21,124 bases of DNA from JAKIYB01 sp964590255 (GCA_964590255.1 CAZPYA010000098.1:1-21124), one strand, 5' to 3'; counted from the first letter of the stretch, positions 1 through 7,510 are shown. Notes: generated by a model not told the origin, from the letters alone. Made by a program: numbers and translations.

Positions 1-2
1 TG

Positions 3-530
3 CTGGATCGGGTGATCCTGCAGGCGTTGGCTGAGCAACTTGCCGGCGACAAGGCACGCCCCTCCCTTACCGCCATTCCAGTGCCGGCAGGCTTCACCTG
101 GCCACAAGTCCGCGTAGAGTTTATCTCAGACGAGGATGTGCGTATCTGGACGGTCGGCGAACCGGTAGTGCGGAGTATGGGCGAGTTGGGATTGGCCAAT
201 CAACGCGATGGAAGTCCGACAAAGCGCTGGACCTTACTCCGGGAATTCGCCGGGCATGAGGGGGTCTATGATCCGACGCATCCCTCGGTGCTCTATCCAC
301 CGGAAAAGGTGCCACGCCAGGGGCAACATCCGCAGCTCACCGCCTTCTCCGGAAAGCTGGGCACCGCGCTCTCTGATCTGGCCGAGCATCTACGGCAGCG
401 ATTGCCGGGGATCGCCGGCAAGCCGTTTGCCCGGTATGACACGCGGAAGCACCAGTATCGCGCAATGATCCGGTTACGTTGGGAATCCGGGTACCGCCAG
501 CGCAAGGCACAGGAATACCGGCAGACGTGA
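3..530 (+). CDS. Hypothetical protein with winged-helix-like region, 5' partial
   Basis: The reading frame is open to the left window edge (in-frame codons before the GTG at 12), so the gene probably starts upstream and is partial here; at least 172 residues are visible. Around residues 30-75 a pattern of the type F-x-D-E-D-V-x-I ... M-G-E-L-G-L-A-N-Q-R-D-G-S-P-T-K-x-W-x-L-L-x-x-F-A resembles the winged-helix-like segment seen in many uncharacterised bacterial proteins (from memory, not searched). The C-terminus is Arg/Lys/Gln-rich, compatible with nucleic-acid binding. It lies 14 bases upstream of the LexA-like gene on the same strand, so the two may be co-transcribed. Function unknown. The coding call rests on the uninterrupted frame, plausible protein composition and the close downstream gene. 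Confidence 0.6.
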   Translation: MDRVILQALAEQLAGDKARPSLTAIPVPAGFTWPQVRVEFISDEDVRIWTVGEPVVRSMGELGLANQRDGSPTKRWTLLREFAGHEGVYDPTHPSVLYPPEKVPRQGQHPQLTAFSGKLGTALSDLAEHLRQRLPGIAGKPFARYDTRKHQYRAMIRLRWESGYRQRKAQEYRQT

Positions 531-544
531 GGAAGGGGGACACC

Positions 545-769
545 ATGCCACCGCGCAGGAAGATCGTCACCCATGCGCAGATCCTGGAGGCAATTCAGCA
601 GTTTCGCGCGGTCCATGGCTATAGCCCGACGGTGCGGGAACTGGGGGCGATGGTGCACCTGTCATCGCCGTGCTCGGTGCAGCGGCATGTGGCGGCGTTG
701 CAGCGCGCCGGTTTGGTGGTACGGGAACCAGGAAAAGCCCGGTGTCTTTTAGTGATCGAGCACCCGTGA
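545..769 (+). CDS. Stand-alone LexA-type DNA-binding domain protein
   Basis: This 74-residue protein matches the N-terminal winged-helix domain of LexA along its whole length: T-H-A-Q-I-L-E-A-I near residue 10, G-Y-S-P-T-V-R-E-L-G near 25-34, S-S-P-C-S-V-Q-R-H near 42-50, then L-Q-R-A-G-L-V-V-R-E-P-G-K-A-R. LexA normally has about 200 residues with a C-terminal S24 autoprotease; no protease domain follows here. It could therefore be a small regulator not controlled by RecA-stimulated cleavage, or a phage/plasmid-type repressor fragment. The ATG at 545 is chosen because AGGAAGGGGG lies just upstream and the homology begins there; an in-frame start at 479 would overlap the preceding gene and add residues without similarity. 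Confidence 0.75.
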   Translation: MPPRRKIVTHAQILEAIQQFRAVHGYSPTVRELGAMVHLSSPCSVQRHVAALQRAGLVVREPGKARCLLVIEHP

Positions 770-924
770 GTGTTGTGAGACGGCGGGATGAGATTTGCGC
801 TGTCCCGGAAGGCGGGAGCTTGCGGGGAAGCAAATAACAGTTTGTGCTTTCAGGCACAGTCTCTGCTTTTTTCTCTCCCGGTCATCTGGTGCAGGAAATA
901 TTCTTCGCAAACCATCTCAGAATT

Positions 925-1068
925 CTATAGCCACAACTGATCATCACTGCGGAGCGCCAGGTTCTCCAGCACCAGCGACTGGCGTGAGCGCAGAAAATTG
1001 CGGGCGACTTGCAGCAGGAAGATGATCCCGTCGAGAAGAAACGACAGGAACACGCGGCATTGTATCAT
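925..1068 (-). pseudogene. Remnant of transposase/integrase N-terminus
   Basis: A 47-codon minus-strand frame reads ...FLLQVARNFLRSRQSLVLENLALR... and then stops after a few unrelated codons. The R-S-R-x-x-L-V-L-E-N-L-A-L-R block is the hallmark N-terminal segment of a large group of DDE integrase-core transposases, where it is normally followed by Q-Q-L-A-V-L and about 250 more residues including the DDE catalytic domain. Here similarity breaks exactly after LALR, so no catalytic domain remains. I saw no intact terminal inverted repeats or target duplication. It sits downstream of a broken flavodoxin-domain gene on the same strand. Recognition of the motif is from memory; the element family is not assigned. 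Confidence 0.5.
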
Positions 1069-1140
1069 GCCGAGAGCTTACCCGAAGATGGCGCCGCCGC
1101 TCACCTGACTGGTGATTTTGATCTCGGCGCGATTTTTTGA

Positions 1141-1314
1141 AGCCCACAGGTGCTGTGGATCATCACCAATCTCCGCCGGCGGATCGGCGTGATTTATCGG
1201 GGTCACCGCGCACGGCACGCCGGCAGCCTGCGATGATGCGTGCAGTTGCCGCGCTGCGCGCCACCCGTTGCCGGTCCCGCTCATGACGTAACATTGGATA
1301 TGCGCATATCCCAT
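1141..1314 (-). pseudogene. Broken EFR1-like flavodoxin-domain gene (5' part)
   Basis: The frame starts at an ATG at 1314 preceded by GGAG, and reads H-I-Q-C-Y-V-M-S-G-T-G-N, the flavin-phosphate-binding loop of flavodoxin domains (S-G-T-G-N), followed by an alpha/beta pattern ending in P-A-E-I-G-D-D-P-Q-H-L. This order resembles the N-terminus of EFR1-type flavodoxin/ferredoxin proteins. Family members continue with V-G-F/L-x-x-P-T-H-G; here V-G-F is present only in another frame and the similarity is then lost. The original frame runs on to a stop at 1078 without recognisable continuation. The gene is therefore frameshifted and truncated; the 4Fe-4S part is absent. The open frame also extends upstream of the ATG to 1332. 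Confidence 0.45.
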
Positions 1315-1410
1315 GCAAAACAGTCTCCGCAATTGTGCCGTGTTACCGGCAGGCGATATATCGACTTGCCAAGTCTCGAATCACAAATAGGCAAAACAGG
1401 ATGACAGGCA

Positions 1411-1872
1411 TTACATTTTGCATGATACAGCCCTTGCCTGTCTAAGCGGAAAACCTAGCGATTTCCGTTGCTCCACCCACTCCAGCGGCATGTCTTTCAT
1501 CAGCCGTTCCAGCGATAACCCGGACGGCTCATCGCCGCGGAGGATCATCTCAATAATATCCGGCGCGAGCAACGTCAAATTCAGATGCCGGCTAACATAT
1601 GACGGATCGAAATGGACCGCACGAGCCAGGTCGGATAACCCGCGGAAGCGTCCGCTCTCCAATAACGCTTTCCAGCGGTGCGCCCGCGCCAGCGCGATAA
1701 CTAACGGCTGCTGCGTCTTCGCCTTCTTTGCTGATGAGTCGTCTGCTACTATTCCATCCGGTAGGATAATCTCCTTCCGCCCGCCCCGTTTTTTTATTGT
1801 CATCGGGATGTGGACGGTAATGCGGTCGCCATCGCGGCGGACGGTCATCTGGTCGACATGTAAGGTGGTCAT
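1411..1872 (-). CDS. KorB-like helix-turn-helix protein, phage/recombinase-associated type
   Basis: The 153-residue protein has a basic, beta-rich N-terminal third with a K-K-R-G-G-R-K motif, then L-V-I-A-L-A-R-A-H-R-W-K-A-L-L-E-S-G, a helix-turn-helix (L-S-D-L-A-R-A-V-H-F-D-P-S-Y-V-S-R-H near 80-97), L-N-L-T-L-L-A-P-D-I-I-E-x-I-L-x-G, and a tail with L-E-W-x-E-Q-R. This layout is typical of a widespread uncharacterised family found beside serine-recombinase and phage genes, and the HTH resembles KorB/ParB-type domains. It probably binds DNA; its target is unknown. The start at 1872 has GGAGG eight bases upstream. It follows a short frame ending immediately before its ATG. No full recombinase gene is visible beside it, so it may be a leftover of a decayed element. 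Confidence 0.7.
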   Translation of the reverse strand: MTTLHVDQMTVRRDGDRITVHIPMTIKKRGGRKEIILPDGIVADDSSAKKAKTQQPLVIALARAHRWKALLESGRFRGLSDLARAVHFDPSYVSRHLNLTLLAPDIIEMILRGDEPSGLSLERLMKDMPLEWVEQRKSLGFPLRQARAVSCKM

Positions 1873-2043
1873 TTATAACGCCTCCATTCCTGCAATGATG
1901 GCGCATGATGCGGTTGCGTGGCTAATGACGGTGCTGAACCCAACCATGTCGACAATGTCCGGCTGATAGACCTGCACCCAGCGCTGGAAGCGGGACTCCT
2001 TGAGCGTACCTTGCCCGATACGCCACAACGCAAGTTCCAACAA
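1873..2043 (-). CDS. Possible short ORF upstream of the HTH gene
   Basis: A frame of about 56 codons, starting from TTG at 2043 or 2040, encodes a peptide rich in hydrophobic and aromatic residues (L-E-L-A-L-W-R-I-G, S-R-F-Q-R-W-V-Q-V-Y-Q-P-D-I-V-D) and ends with TAA immediately before the ATG of the HTH gene; the latter's ribosome-binding site lies within its last codons. The direct abutment and protein-like sequence suggest real coding or a residue of a longer gene, since the frame is closed upstream by a stop near 2073. No similarity recognised. It could equally be the 3' end of a decayed gene or chance. Confidence 0.25.
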   Translation of the reverse strand: MLELALWRIGQGTLKESRFQRWVQVYQPDIVDMVGFSTVISHATASCAIIAGMEAL

Positions 2044-2142
2044 TACCGGCTCACCGAGAAGAGACCACGCTGGTTACGGATGCGGAGTCCCGCGGCATGA
2101 GCGCGCCTGACTCGAAGCGATTACCGACGCTCCGCCCTGCGG

Positions 2143-3057
2143 TCATGGCGTCTGCAGGCGTTCGTCCGGTGCGATGCGGGTCAGCCAGGCTTCGCGCCAG
2201 CACCAGTGGCAGGCGCGGGGGCAGCCGCGGAAGAGGGCGCCGTCGCAGAGGATGTCGTCCAGCAGCACGGTGTCGGACATGCGGAACTGCTGGCCCGTCA
2301 CTTCGTCGATGAGGCTGGCCACGCGGGAGTGGACGCGGGCGGCGCGGCCGCAGAAGCGGCGCATGCCCCGGGTAAAACCCATGCCGCGGCATTTGCCGCG
2401 GGCGTCGAGGGTACGGGCGATCTCGCGCCAGGGGCGGATACGCACGACCTCGCCCGGTTGCAGGTTCAGCGGCGTGGGGAGTTCGGGGGCGTGGGCCGCC
2501 GGTCTGGAGAGCAACTTACCGGCGTACCAGCGGAGTTGCTTGCCGACTTCCGCCGTCGCCAGCCCGAGCAGGCCGGCAACGCCGCGCGAGCCGGTGTGCA
2601 GCTCGTCCAGATATTGCGCGGGCTGTGTCCACGGCAGCGGATGGGTGGCGTCGCGGAGGATCGACCCGATGCCCTGACACGGCCCGGTGAAGGTGGGCAC
2701 CGCTGCCGGCTGCTCGGTGCGCGCACCGTCGTCGGCTTCCAACCAGGCGGTCTTCCACAGCAGATGACAGGCGCGGCCGCAGCCGCCGTGCGCGGCGCCG
2801 TCGCAGCGCGCGCCATCCAGGATGACCACGTCGCGGATGCCGCGCACGCTATCGCCTTCCACGTAGAGGCGGTTGAGGCAGGCGCGCACGGCGAAGACAC
2901 CGCCGCAATACGCCGCCATCTCCGCGGTGAAGGGCAGGCCATCATACCGGCCGTCAACATCCAGCGTGGCGACGATGTCTGCCAGCGCTTTCACCCGCGC
3001 GCGCATGCCGACGCGCAGCGGTGGCAAGGTGGTACGGATTGATTCGAGTGCGCACAT
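2143..3057 (-). CDS. Uncharacterised protein with tandem duplicated four-Cys domain
   Basis: The 304-residue protein contains two copies of one domain, roughly residues 17-106 and 202-292. Shared landmarks are R-V/I-x(4)-x-I-x-x-T-L-D, a C-G pair (51-52 and 236-237), C-D-G-A (85-88 and 271-274), G-C-x-R-A-C-H (92-98 and 278-284), and W-x-x-A-W-L. Each copy thus has four cysteines with the same C-x7-C-x3-C spacing, suggesting a zinc or Fe-S site (inference). Single-domain proteins with the G-C-x-x-x-C-x(4)-W-x-x-A-W-L ending occur, as I recall, as uncharacterised genes near polysaccharide loci in other bacteria. The linker at 110-200 is unlike either copy. No signal peptide is evident. GGGAG precedes the start. 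It lies downstream of the mannosidase gene on the same strand but behind a strong hairpin, so co-transcription is uncertain. Confidence 0.72.
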   Translation of the reverse strand: MCALESIRTTLPPLRVGMRARVKALADIVATLDVDGRYDGLPFTAEMAAYCGGVFAVRACLNRLYVEGDSVRGIRDVVILDGARCDGAAHGGCGRACHLLWKTAWLEADDGARTEQPAAVPTFTGPCQGIGSILRDATHPLPWTQPAQYLDELHTGSRGVAGLLGLATAEVGKQLRWYAGKLLSRPAAHAPELPTPLNLQPGEVVRIRPWREIARTLDARGKCRGMGFTRGMRRFCGRAARVHSRVASLIDEVTGQQFRMSDTVLLDDILCDGALFRGCPRACHWCWREAWLTRIAPDERLQTP

Positions 3058-3100
3058 CCCACTACTCCCGCCCCAGCATAGTGGTTGGGGAAAGATACAT

Positions 3101-3135
3101 CGGGCGGGTGAAGCGACAAACGCTTCACCCGCCCG
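3101..3135 (-). terminator. Perfect 15-bp hairpin downstream of the mannosidase gene
   Basis: CGGGCGGGTGAAGCG at 3101-3115 pairs perfectly with CGCTTCACCCGCCCG at 3121-3135 across a 5-base loop. It sits in the 100-base gap between the end of the alpha-mannosidase gene and the start of the duplicated-domain gene, both minus strand. No clear U-tract follows on either strand, so it may be a non-canonical terminator or an mRNA-stabilising structure. Confidence 0.55.
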
Positions 3136-3159
3136 GGGGATGTGCGCGGATTCGTCGAT

Positions 3160-6100
3160 TTACCGCAGGCGGAGGGTGATGATCTCGAACGGTTTGAAGG
3201 AGATTTCCACCGCGCCGCCCTGGACGGGCAGCTCTTCCCCGTTGCGTTCCAGCAGGTCGGTGCAGGTGACGCGCGAGCAGAGGCCATTGGTGATGAGGCG
3301 GGCGGTGCCGCGGCGCCGGTAGGCCTCATACAGGCGCACGATGAGGCCGTCGCCGTCTTCGGCGCGCTTCACCGACTCGATGAGCAGGTTGTGCTTGTCG
3401 AGTCGGAAGTAGCTATGGGTGGGCGCCAGCACGCCTTCATGCACCGGCAGCTTCATCGTACGCAGCGGCACATTGAGGTCATACCCGGCCAACGGCACGC
3501 CGCTGTTCACCACGTCGCCGCGGTGGGGCAGCAGGCTGTAGGTGAAGGTATGCACGCCCATGTCCGCCTCCGGGTCCGGCGCCTTCGGGGCGCGCAGCAG
3601 GGTGAGGCGCAGCGTGGAGCCTTTCACGTCGTAGCCATACTTGCCGTCATTGAGCAGGGCCACGCCGAAGTCGCTTTCGGAGATGTCCGCCCACTTGTGC
3701 GCCGGCACCTCGAAGCGCGCGATGTCCCACGACGTGTTGCGGTGGGTGGGGCGTTCTACGTGGCCATACTGAATCTCGAAGGTGGCGCGGCCGCTATGCA
3801 CCGCCACCGGGAAGGCGACCTTCAGCATCACGTGCGACTCGCGCCAGTCGATGGTGGTCACGAAATCCAGACGGCGGCTGTTCGCCTCCAGGCGGATATG
3901 CTGGGTGAGCGTCGCGCTGGCGGTGAGCGGCCGCTGGACCTTCACTGTGGCGCGCAGCGGGCCGTGCTCGGTGACCGTCACCGTCGCCGGCGTCAGCAGA
4001 TCGGTGCAGATTTCCTCGGCGAAGGGATCGATGTCCCAGGCATCCCAGTTGATCGGATGGTCATCGTGTAGTTGGAAGAGATTGCCCGTCGCGCCGGGGG
4101 CGATGACTTCGCGCTCAAGCCCCTTGTCGTAGAAGGAAACCACGCCGCCGCGCTCATCGAGCACCACGCGCACCAGGCCATTTTCCAGCGTGGTCGGGGT
4201 GGCGGTGACGGTATCGCCGATGTCCTTGGCGAAGCGGCCACGGCGGATATCGTAGACGACGTAGCCCATGGAGGGCGCGTCATTCACCTCCACGAGCAGG
4301 TTGCGCCGGCCATCTTCCTCGCAGAGCTGCGTGCGGTAGAGCTCGCCTTTCGGCGCCTGCGCGATGACTTTCCCGGAGCCGGTCCACGGGAGGCTAATGA
4401 GCCCGCCGCGGGCGAAGGAGAGGGTGTTCCAGATGAGCACCGGGTTAGTCATGCCGTCGGTCTGAATCTTCGCGGCGAAGGCATCCAGGGCGTCGGCGAT
4501 AACGGCGTCGGCGCTCTGGTGCACCTCGGCGTATTGCCGCTGCGAATCTTCATACACCCAGCCGATGGACGAACCGGGGAGAATGTCGTGGAACTGGTTG
4601 AGCAGCACGAGTTTCCACGCCGCCTCGATGGCTGTCGCCGGGTAGGCGGCCGCGCCGCCGGGGTGCAGCGCGGCGAGGAATTCGGCATCGCGCAGCAGCA
4701 GCTCACAGCGGCGGTTTTCCCACTTGTTTTTCGCCTGGGTGGTGTAGGTGCCGCGGTGGCGCTCGAAGTAGAGCTCGCCCACCCAGGTGCGCAGGTCGCG
4801 GCCGTTGGCTTCGGTGCGGACGAACCAGTCATGCGCGAAGCCCTGGGCCACGCGCGGCAGGCCTTCGACGTTCTCCATGCGGCGGGCGGCTTCCAGCATC
4901 GGCTTCGTCACCCCGCCGCCGCCATCGCCGTAGCCGTACAGGTACAGCCAGGTGTCGGCGCGGTCCTTGTCGCGGAAGTTGCGCTCGCCGTGGAGCAGTT
5001 CCTGCGGGGTGACCAGGCCGTTATAGGTGTCCGCCGGCGGGAAGTGCGCCAGCACCCGCGAGCCGTCGATACCTTCCCAGTAGAAGGTGTGATGCGGAAT
5101 GGGATTAAACTGGTTCCAGGAGAGTTTCTGCGTGAGGAAGTAGCGGATGCCGCACCCCTGCAGGATTTGCGGCAGCGCGGCGGAGTAGCCGAAGACATCG
5201 GGCAGCCACATGATCTGGCACTCGACGCCGAATTCCTCGCGGAAGAAGTGCATGCCGTAGAGGAACTGGCGCACCAGCGCCTCGCCGGAGGGCACGTTGC
5301 AGTCCGCCTCCACCCACATGCCGCCTTCGGGTTCCCAGCGGCCGTCGGCCACCGCCTGCTTGATGCGCGCGTAGAGGCCGGGGAATTTCTCCTTCATGAA
5401 GGCGTAGAGCTGCGGCTGGCTCTGTATGTAGCGGTATTCGGGGTACGTCTCCATGTATTTCAGCACGGTGGAGAAGGTGCGGCTGCACTTGCGCACCGTT
5501 TCGCGCAGCGGCCACAGCCAGGCGGTGTCGATGTGCGAGTGGCCCACCGCGGTGACGTCGCTGGCGGAGGCGCAGGCGGGATCGGCGTAAGCCGGCGCGA
5601 GGATGGCGCGGGCATGGGTATAGCGGTCGTCGCCGTCGCGGTAAAAAGCATTCACCGCGTCATTGAGGGTGTAGATGAGCTTGGCGCGGCGGGGCGAATC
5701 GTCGGGGAGCTGCTTGGCCAGGTCGAATAGCACGCGCAGATCGTGGTACAGCTCCCAGGCGGGCTGGTTCAGCCAGGCCACCTCGGCCTGCTTCAGCTTG
5801 AAGGGGGTTGGGTCCGCGCCGGGACGGCCTTCGCCGAAGCCGAACATGTTGTTGGCGGCGGCTTCCACGTAGAGGTCGATGGGACCGGGACCGGGGAGGG
5901 TGAAATCCTGGCGATTTTCATCCAATCCCTGCGCGGGTTCGCCATCGATCCACATCAGCGCCTCTGAGCCGGTATTCACGAGGACGGCCACCGTGCGGCC
6001 CGCCCATTCCGCCGGCGCTTCGCCCTGCACGCGGAACCACGCGGTGGACCAGGCCGGCCCCCACGGACAGCCGACCTCAACGGGCCGATAGGTCTGGCTG

Positions 6101-6240
6101 ACGGCGTCCGCGTAGGTAATAGGCTCAGCGCACTGGTAGACCGACACGCTGAGCGGGCGCAGATCCATCCACAGGGAACGAGACAGATCCTCTACCACGC
6201 GCATAATGCGATCCAGGGTAACCTGCGGATGTTTTTCCAT
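3160..6240 (-). CDS. Alpha-mannosidase, glycoside hydrolase family 38
   Basis: This 1026-residue protein is a full-length GH38 alpha-mannosidase, a zinc-dependent retaining exoglycosidase releasing mannose from alpha-mannosides. The catalytic domain starts near residue 230 with V-G-H-S-H-I-D-T-A-W-L-W (H236 and D238 would be zinc ligands), continues through E-G-G-M-W-V-E-A-D-C-N, and has the nucleophile D348 in M-W-L-P-D-V-F-G-Y-S. The middle helical region (about 510-600, N-Q-F-H-D-I-L-P-G-S-S) and the C-terminal beta-sandwich (about 700-1026) are both present. The N-terminal beta domain (residues 1-220) matches the larger lysosomal/ER-II-like bacterial forms. No signal peptide is seen, so a cytoplasmic role in degrading imported mannosides is likely. 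The ATG at 6240 has GAGG upstream; a TTG two codons earlier is possible. Long antisense frames here are GC shadows. Confidence 0.96.
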   Translation of the reverse strand: MEKHPQVTLDRIMRVVEDLSRSLWMDLRPLSVSVYQCAEPITYADAVSQTYRPVEVGCPWGPAWSTAWFRVQGEAPAEWAGRTVAVLVNTGSEALMWIDGEPAQGLDENRQDFTLPGPGPIDLYVEAAANNMFGFGEGRPGADPTPFKLKQAEVAWLNQPAWELYHDLRVLFDLAKQLPDDSPRRAKLIYTLNDAVNAFYRDGDDRYTHARAILAPAYADPACASASDVTAVGHSHIDTAWLWPLRETVRKCSRTFSTVLKYMETYPEYRYIQSQPQLYAFMKEKFPGLYARIKQAVADGRWEPEGGMWVEADCNVPSGEALVRQFLYGMHFFREEFGVECQIMWLPDVFGYSAALPQILQGCGIRYFLTQKLSWNQFNPIPHHTFYWEGIDGSRVLAHFPPADTYNGLVTPQELLHGERNFRDKDRADTWLYLYGYGDGGGGVTKPMLEAARRMENVEGLPRVAQGFAHDWFVRTEANGRDLRTWVGELYFERHRGTYTTQAKNKWENRRCELLLRDAEFLAALHPGGAAAYPATAIEAAWKLVLLNQFHDILPGSSIGWVYEDSQRQYAEVHQSADAVIADALDAFAAKIQTDGMTNPVLIWNTLSFARGGLISLPWTGSGKVIAQAPKGELYRTQLCEEDGRRNLLVEVNDAPSMGYVVYDIRRGRFAKDIGDTVTATPTTLENGLVRVVLDERGGVVSFYDKGLEREVIAPGATGNLFQLHDDHPINWDAWDIDPFAEEICTDLLTPATVTVTEHGPLRATVKVQRPLTASATLTQHIRLEANSRRLDFVTTIDWRESHVMLKVAFPVAVHSGRATFEIQYGHVERPTHRNTSWDIARFEVPAHKWADISESDFGVALLNDGKYGYDVKGSTLRLTLLRAPKAPDPEADMGVHTFTYSLLPHRGDVVNSGVPLAGYDLNVPLRTMKLPVHEGVLAPTHSYFRLDKHNLLIESVKRAEDGDGLIVRLYEAYRRRGTARLITNGLCSRVTCTDLLERNGEELPVQGGAVEISFKPFEIITLRLR

Positions 6241-6556
6241 CGACAAAAACCTCGAGAGTTGAGATGACAGGGGATACCAATTCGCCCCAGAGTCTATGAG
6301 CCCTTCCGGCGATGCGGCGTGAAAACTGTGCGTATTCGTTCATATCGTCGGTCGGAGCACTGACGCGCGCCGCTACGCGATGCCCTGCCGGTAGTGCTGG
6401 CGTCACGGGGCGCGGCCCGGCGCGGCTAGAAAGTCTTTTTCCCAGGAATCACCAAACATTAACGCTCGCAAGGGCTCGGCCGCGAACCGAACCGATGCCT
6501 GGCCGAGTCCCGGATGGCGACAGAGGGTGGAGAAATTTGCGGGGTGGCAGAGACGA
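6241..6556. other. Non-coding gap upstream of the mannosidase gene
   Basis: No supportable gene is seen here. It should hold the promoter of the mannosidase gene, but no convincing -35/-10 pair was found. A weak 7-bp inverted repeat CTCGGCC ... GGCCGAG (6475-6481 and 6501-6507) is present. Short frames on both strands lack ribosome-binding sites and protein-like composition. Confidence 0.5.
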
Positions 6557-6602
6557 CTCGGCAGGCATCCGGCGCGTGAATGCGGGCCGGATGCCTGCCG
6601 AG
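6557..6602 (-). terminator. Perfect 17-bp hairpin downstream of the response-regulator pair
   Basis: CTCGGCAGGCATCCGGC at 6557-6573 is exactly complementary to 6586-6602 across a 12-base loop. It lies 23 bases beyond the stop of the small membrane-protein gene (minus strand), the right place for a transcription terminator. No T-run follows on the minus strand, so it is either a non-canonical terminator or an RNA 3'-end protecting structure. Confidence 0.55.
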
Positions 6603-6624
6603 AAAGGCATATTGTCGCGCGCGC

Positions 6625-6837
6625 TTACTGGGTGCTGTGCGCGATCACGTCTTTGAGGCGGTGCAACTGGTCTTCCAACTCATCGATGCGGCGATCCGCC
6701 ACTTCGAAGGGATCGTCGACCGTCTGGGCGCGCTTTGCCAGCAGCGTATAGACGGCGGCGGCAACGCCGGCGGCGATCACCACGCCCCCGATGATCATGG
6801 CCAGTTGGCCGGAAACTTTACAGTGTGTAGACATCAT
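6625..6837 (-). CDS. Small single-pass membrane protein with C-terminal coiled coil
   Basis: The 70-residue protein has a transmembrane helix at about residues 12-34 (L-A-M-I-I-G-G-V-V-I-A-A-G-V-A-A-A-V-Y) followed by a charged helix with heptad-like spacing (I-D-E-L-E-D-Q-L-H-R-L-K-D-V-I) that could form a coiled coil in the cytoplasm. The start at 6837 overlaps the 3' end of the response-regulator gene by 20 bases, implying translational coupling; an internal ATG at 6798 would give a 57-residue version starting inside the helix, which is less likely. No family recognised. The linkage suggests a membrane partner or anchor connected to the receiver protein, but this is inference. Confidence 0.65.
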   Translation of the reverse strand: MMSTHCKVSGQLAMIIGGVVIAAGVAAAVYTLLAKRAQTVDDPFEVADRRIDELEDQLHRLKDVIAHSTQ

Positions 6838-7222
6838 CGTCGTCGTCCGATTCCTGTTCGCTGAAAATACGCTTGATGAACGTCAGCAATTCAATGGGAT
6901 TGAACGGCTTGGTGAGGTAAATATCTACCCCATGAGAATAGCCCTGAAACACATCCTGGTCCTGCGCTTTGGCGGTGAGCATAATCACCGGCAGGGCGCG
7001 GGTGGCCGGGTTGGCGCGGATGCGCTTCAGCGTTTCCAGGCCATCCATGTACGGCATCATCACGTCGAGCACCACCAGATCGGGCTTGTCGGCCTCGATC
7101 TTCTGCAGCGCTTCGCGACCATCGAACGCGGTCGACACTTTATAGCCGGCGCGCTCAAGGTTGACCTGGATGAGCCGGACGATATGGCGCTCGTCGTCCA
7201 CCGCGAGAATTTTTTTCGGCAT
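6818..7222 (-). CDS. Receiver-only response regulator
   Basis: The 134-residue protein is a single CheY-like receiver domain with no output domain. The acidic pocket is D9/D10, the phospho-acceptor is D53 in V-V-L-D-V-M-M-P-Y-M-D-G, the switch residues are T83 (V-I-M-L-T-A-K) and K105 (Y-L-T-K-P-F-N). The C-terminus ends in an acidic tail with six consecutive acidic residues (E-S-D-D-D-D-D). It would receive a phosphate from an unlinked histidine kinase, as no kinase gene is present here, and act through protein contact. The start at 7222 has a strong site GGAGG and a good sigma70 promoter lies upstream. It overlaps the following membrane-protein gene. Confidence 0.95.
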   Translation of the reverse strand: MPKKILAVDDERHIVRLIQVNLERAGYKVSTAFDGREALQKIEADKPDLVVLDVMMPYMDGLETLKRIRANPATRALPVIMLTAKAQDQDVFQGYSHGVDIYLTKPFNPIELLTFIKRIFSEQESDDDDDVYTL

Positions 7223-7285
7223 GTTCTATTTCCTCCGATTCTGGCCGTAACCACACGCGTAATGCCGAAGAATCGACCCACGTCG

Positions 7286-7314
7286 AGTATAACAGACGGC
7301 CTGTACCCCGTCAA
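7286..7314 (-). promoter_or_regulatory. Sigma70-type promoter for the response-regulator pair
   Basis: On the minus strand TTGACG (7314-7309) is followed by a 17-base spacer and TATACT (7291-7286), close to the consensus in both boxes and spacing. It lies about 65 bases upstream of the response-regulator start codon. Confidence 0.75.
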
Positions 7315-7463
7315 CGAATGGATGGCTGGAAAACCGCTCTACCAACCGGTCGGCAAGCATGTGATGTCTCACCATTAGACACAACCGCTGGAAAAAGGTC
7401 GCAGGAGACTGGCCGGCTTCATCACCCGGCATGCCCGTGCTTGCTTCATTCCACATTATCGCC

Positions 7464-7493
7464 GATTTTTCGTAGGCGCTGCGGCGAAAAATC
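7464..7493. repeat. AT-rich 9-bp inverted repeat
   Basis: GATTTTTCG (7464-7472) and CGAAAAATC (7485-7493) are exact complements around a 12-base GC-rich loop, in the gap between the response-regulator promoter and the TspO region. No U-tract follows the stem on either strand, so it is not a clean intrinsic terminator; it may still end transcription coming from the TspO gene. Confidence 0.35.
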
Positions 7494-7510
7494 TAAAAGT
7501 AATGCAAAAC

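Noticed and set aside
4072..5730. A 552-codon plus-strand open frame opposite the mannosidase gene
   Set aside because: It is the antisense shadow of a high-GC gene with all GH38 motifs on the minus strand; its composition (Gly, Ala, Val, His rich) is typical of such shadows and no domain is recognisable.
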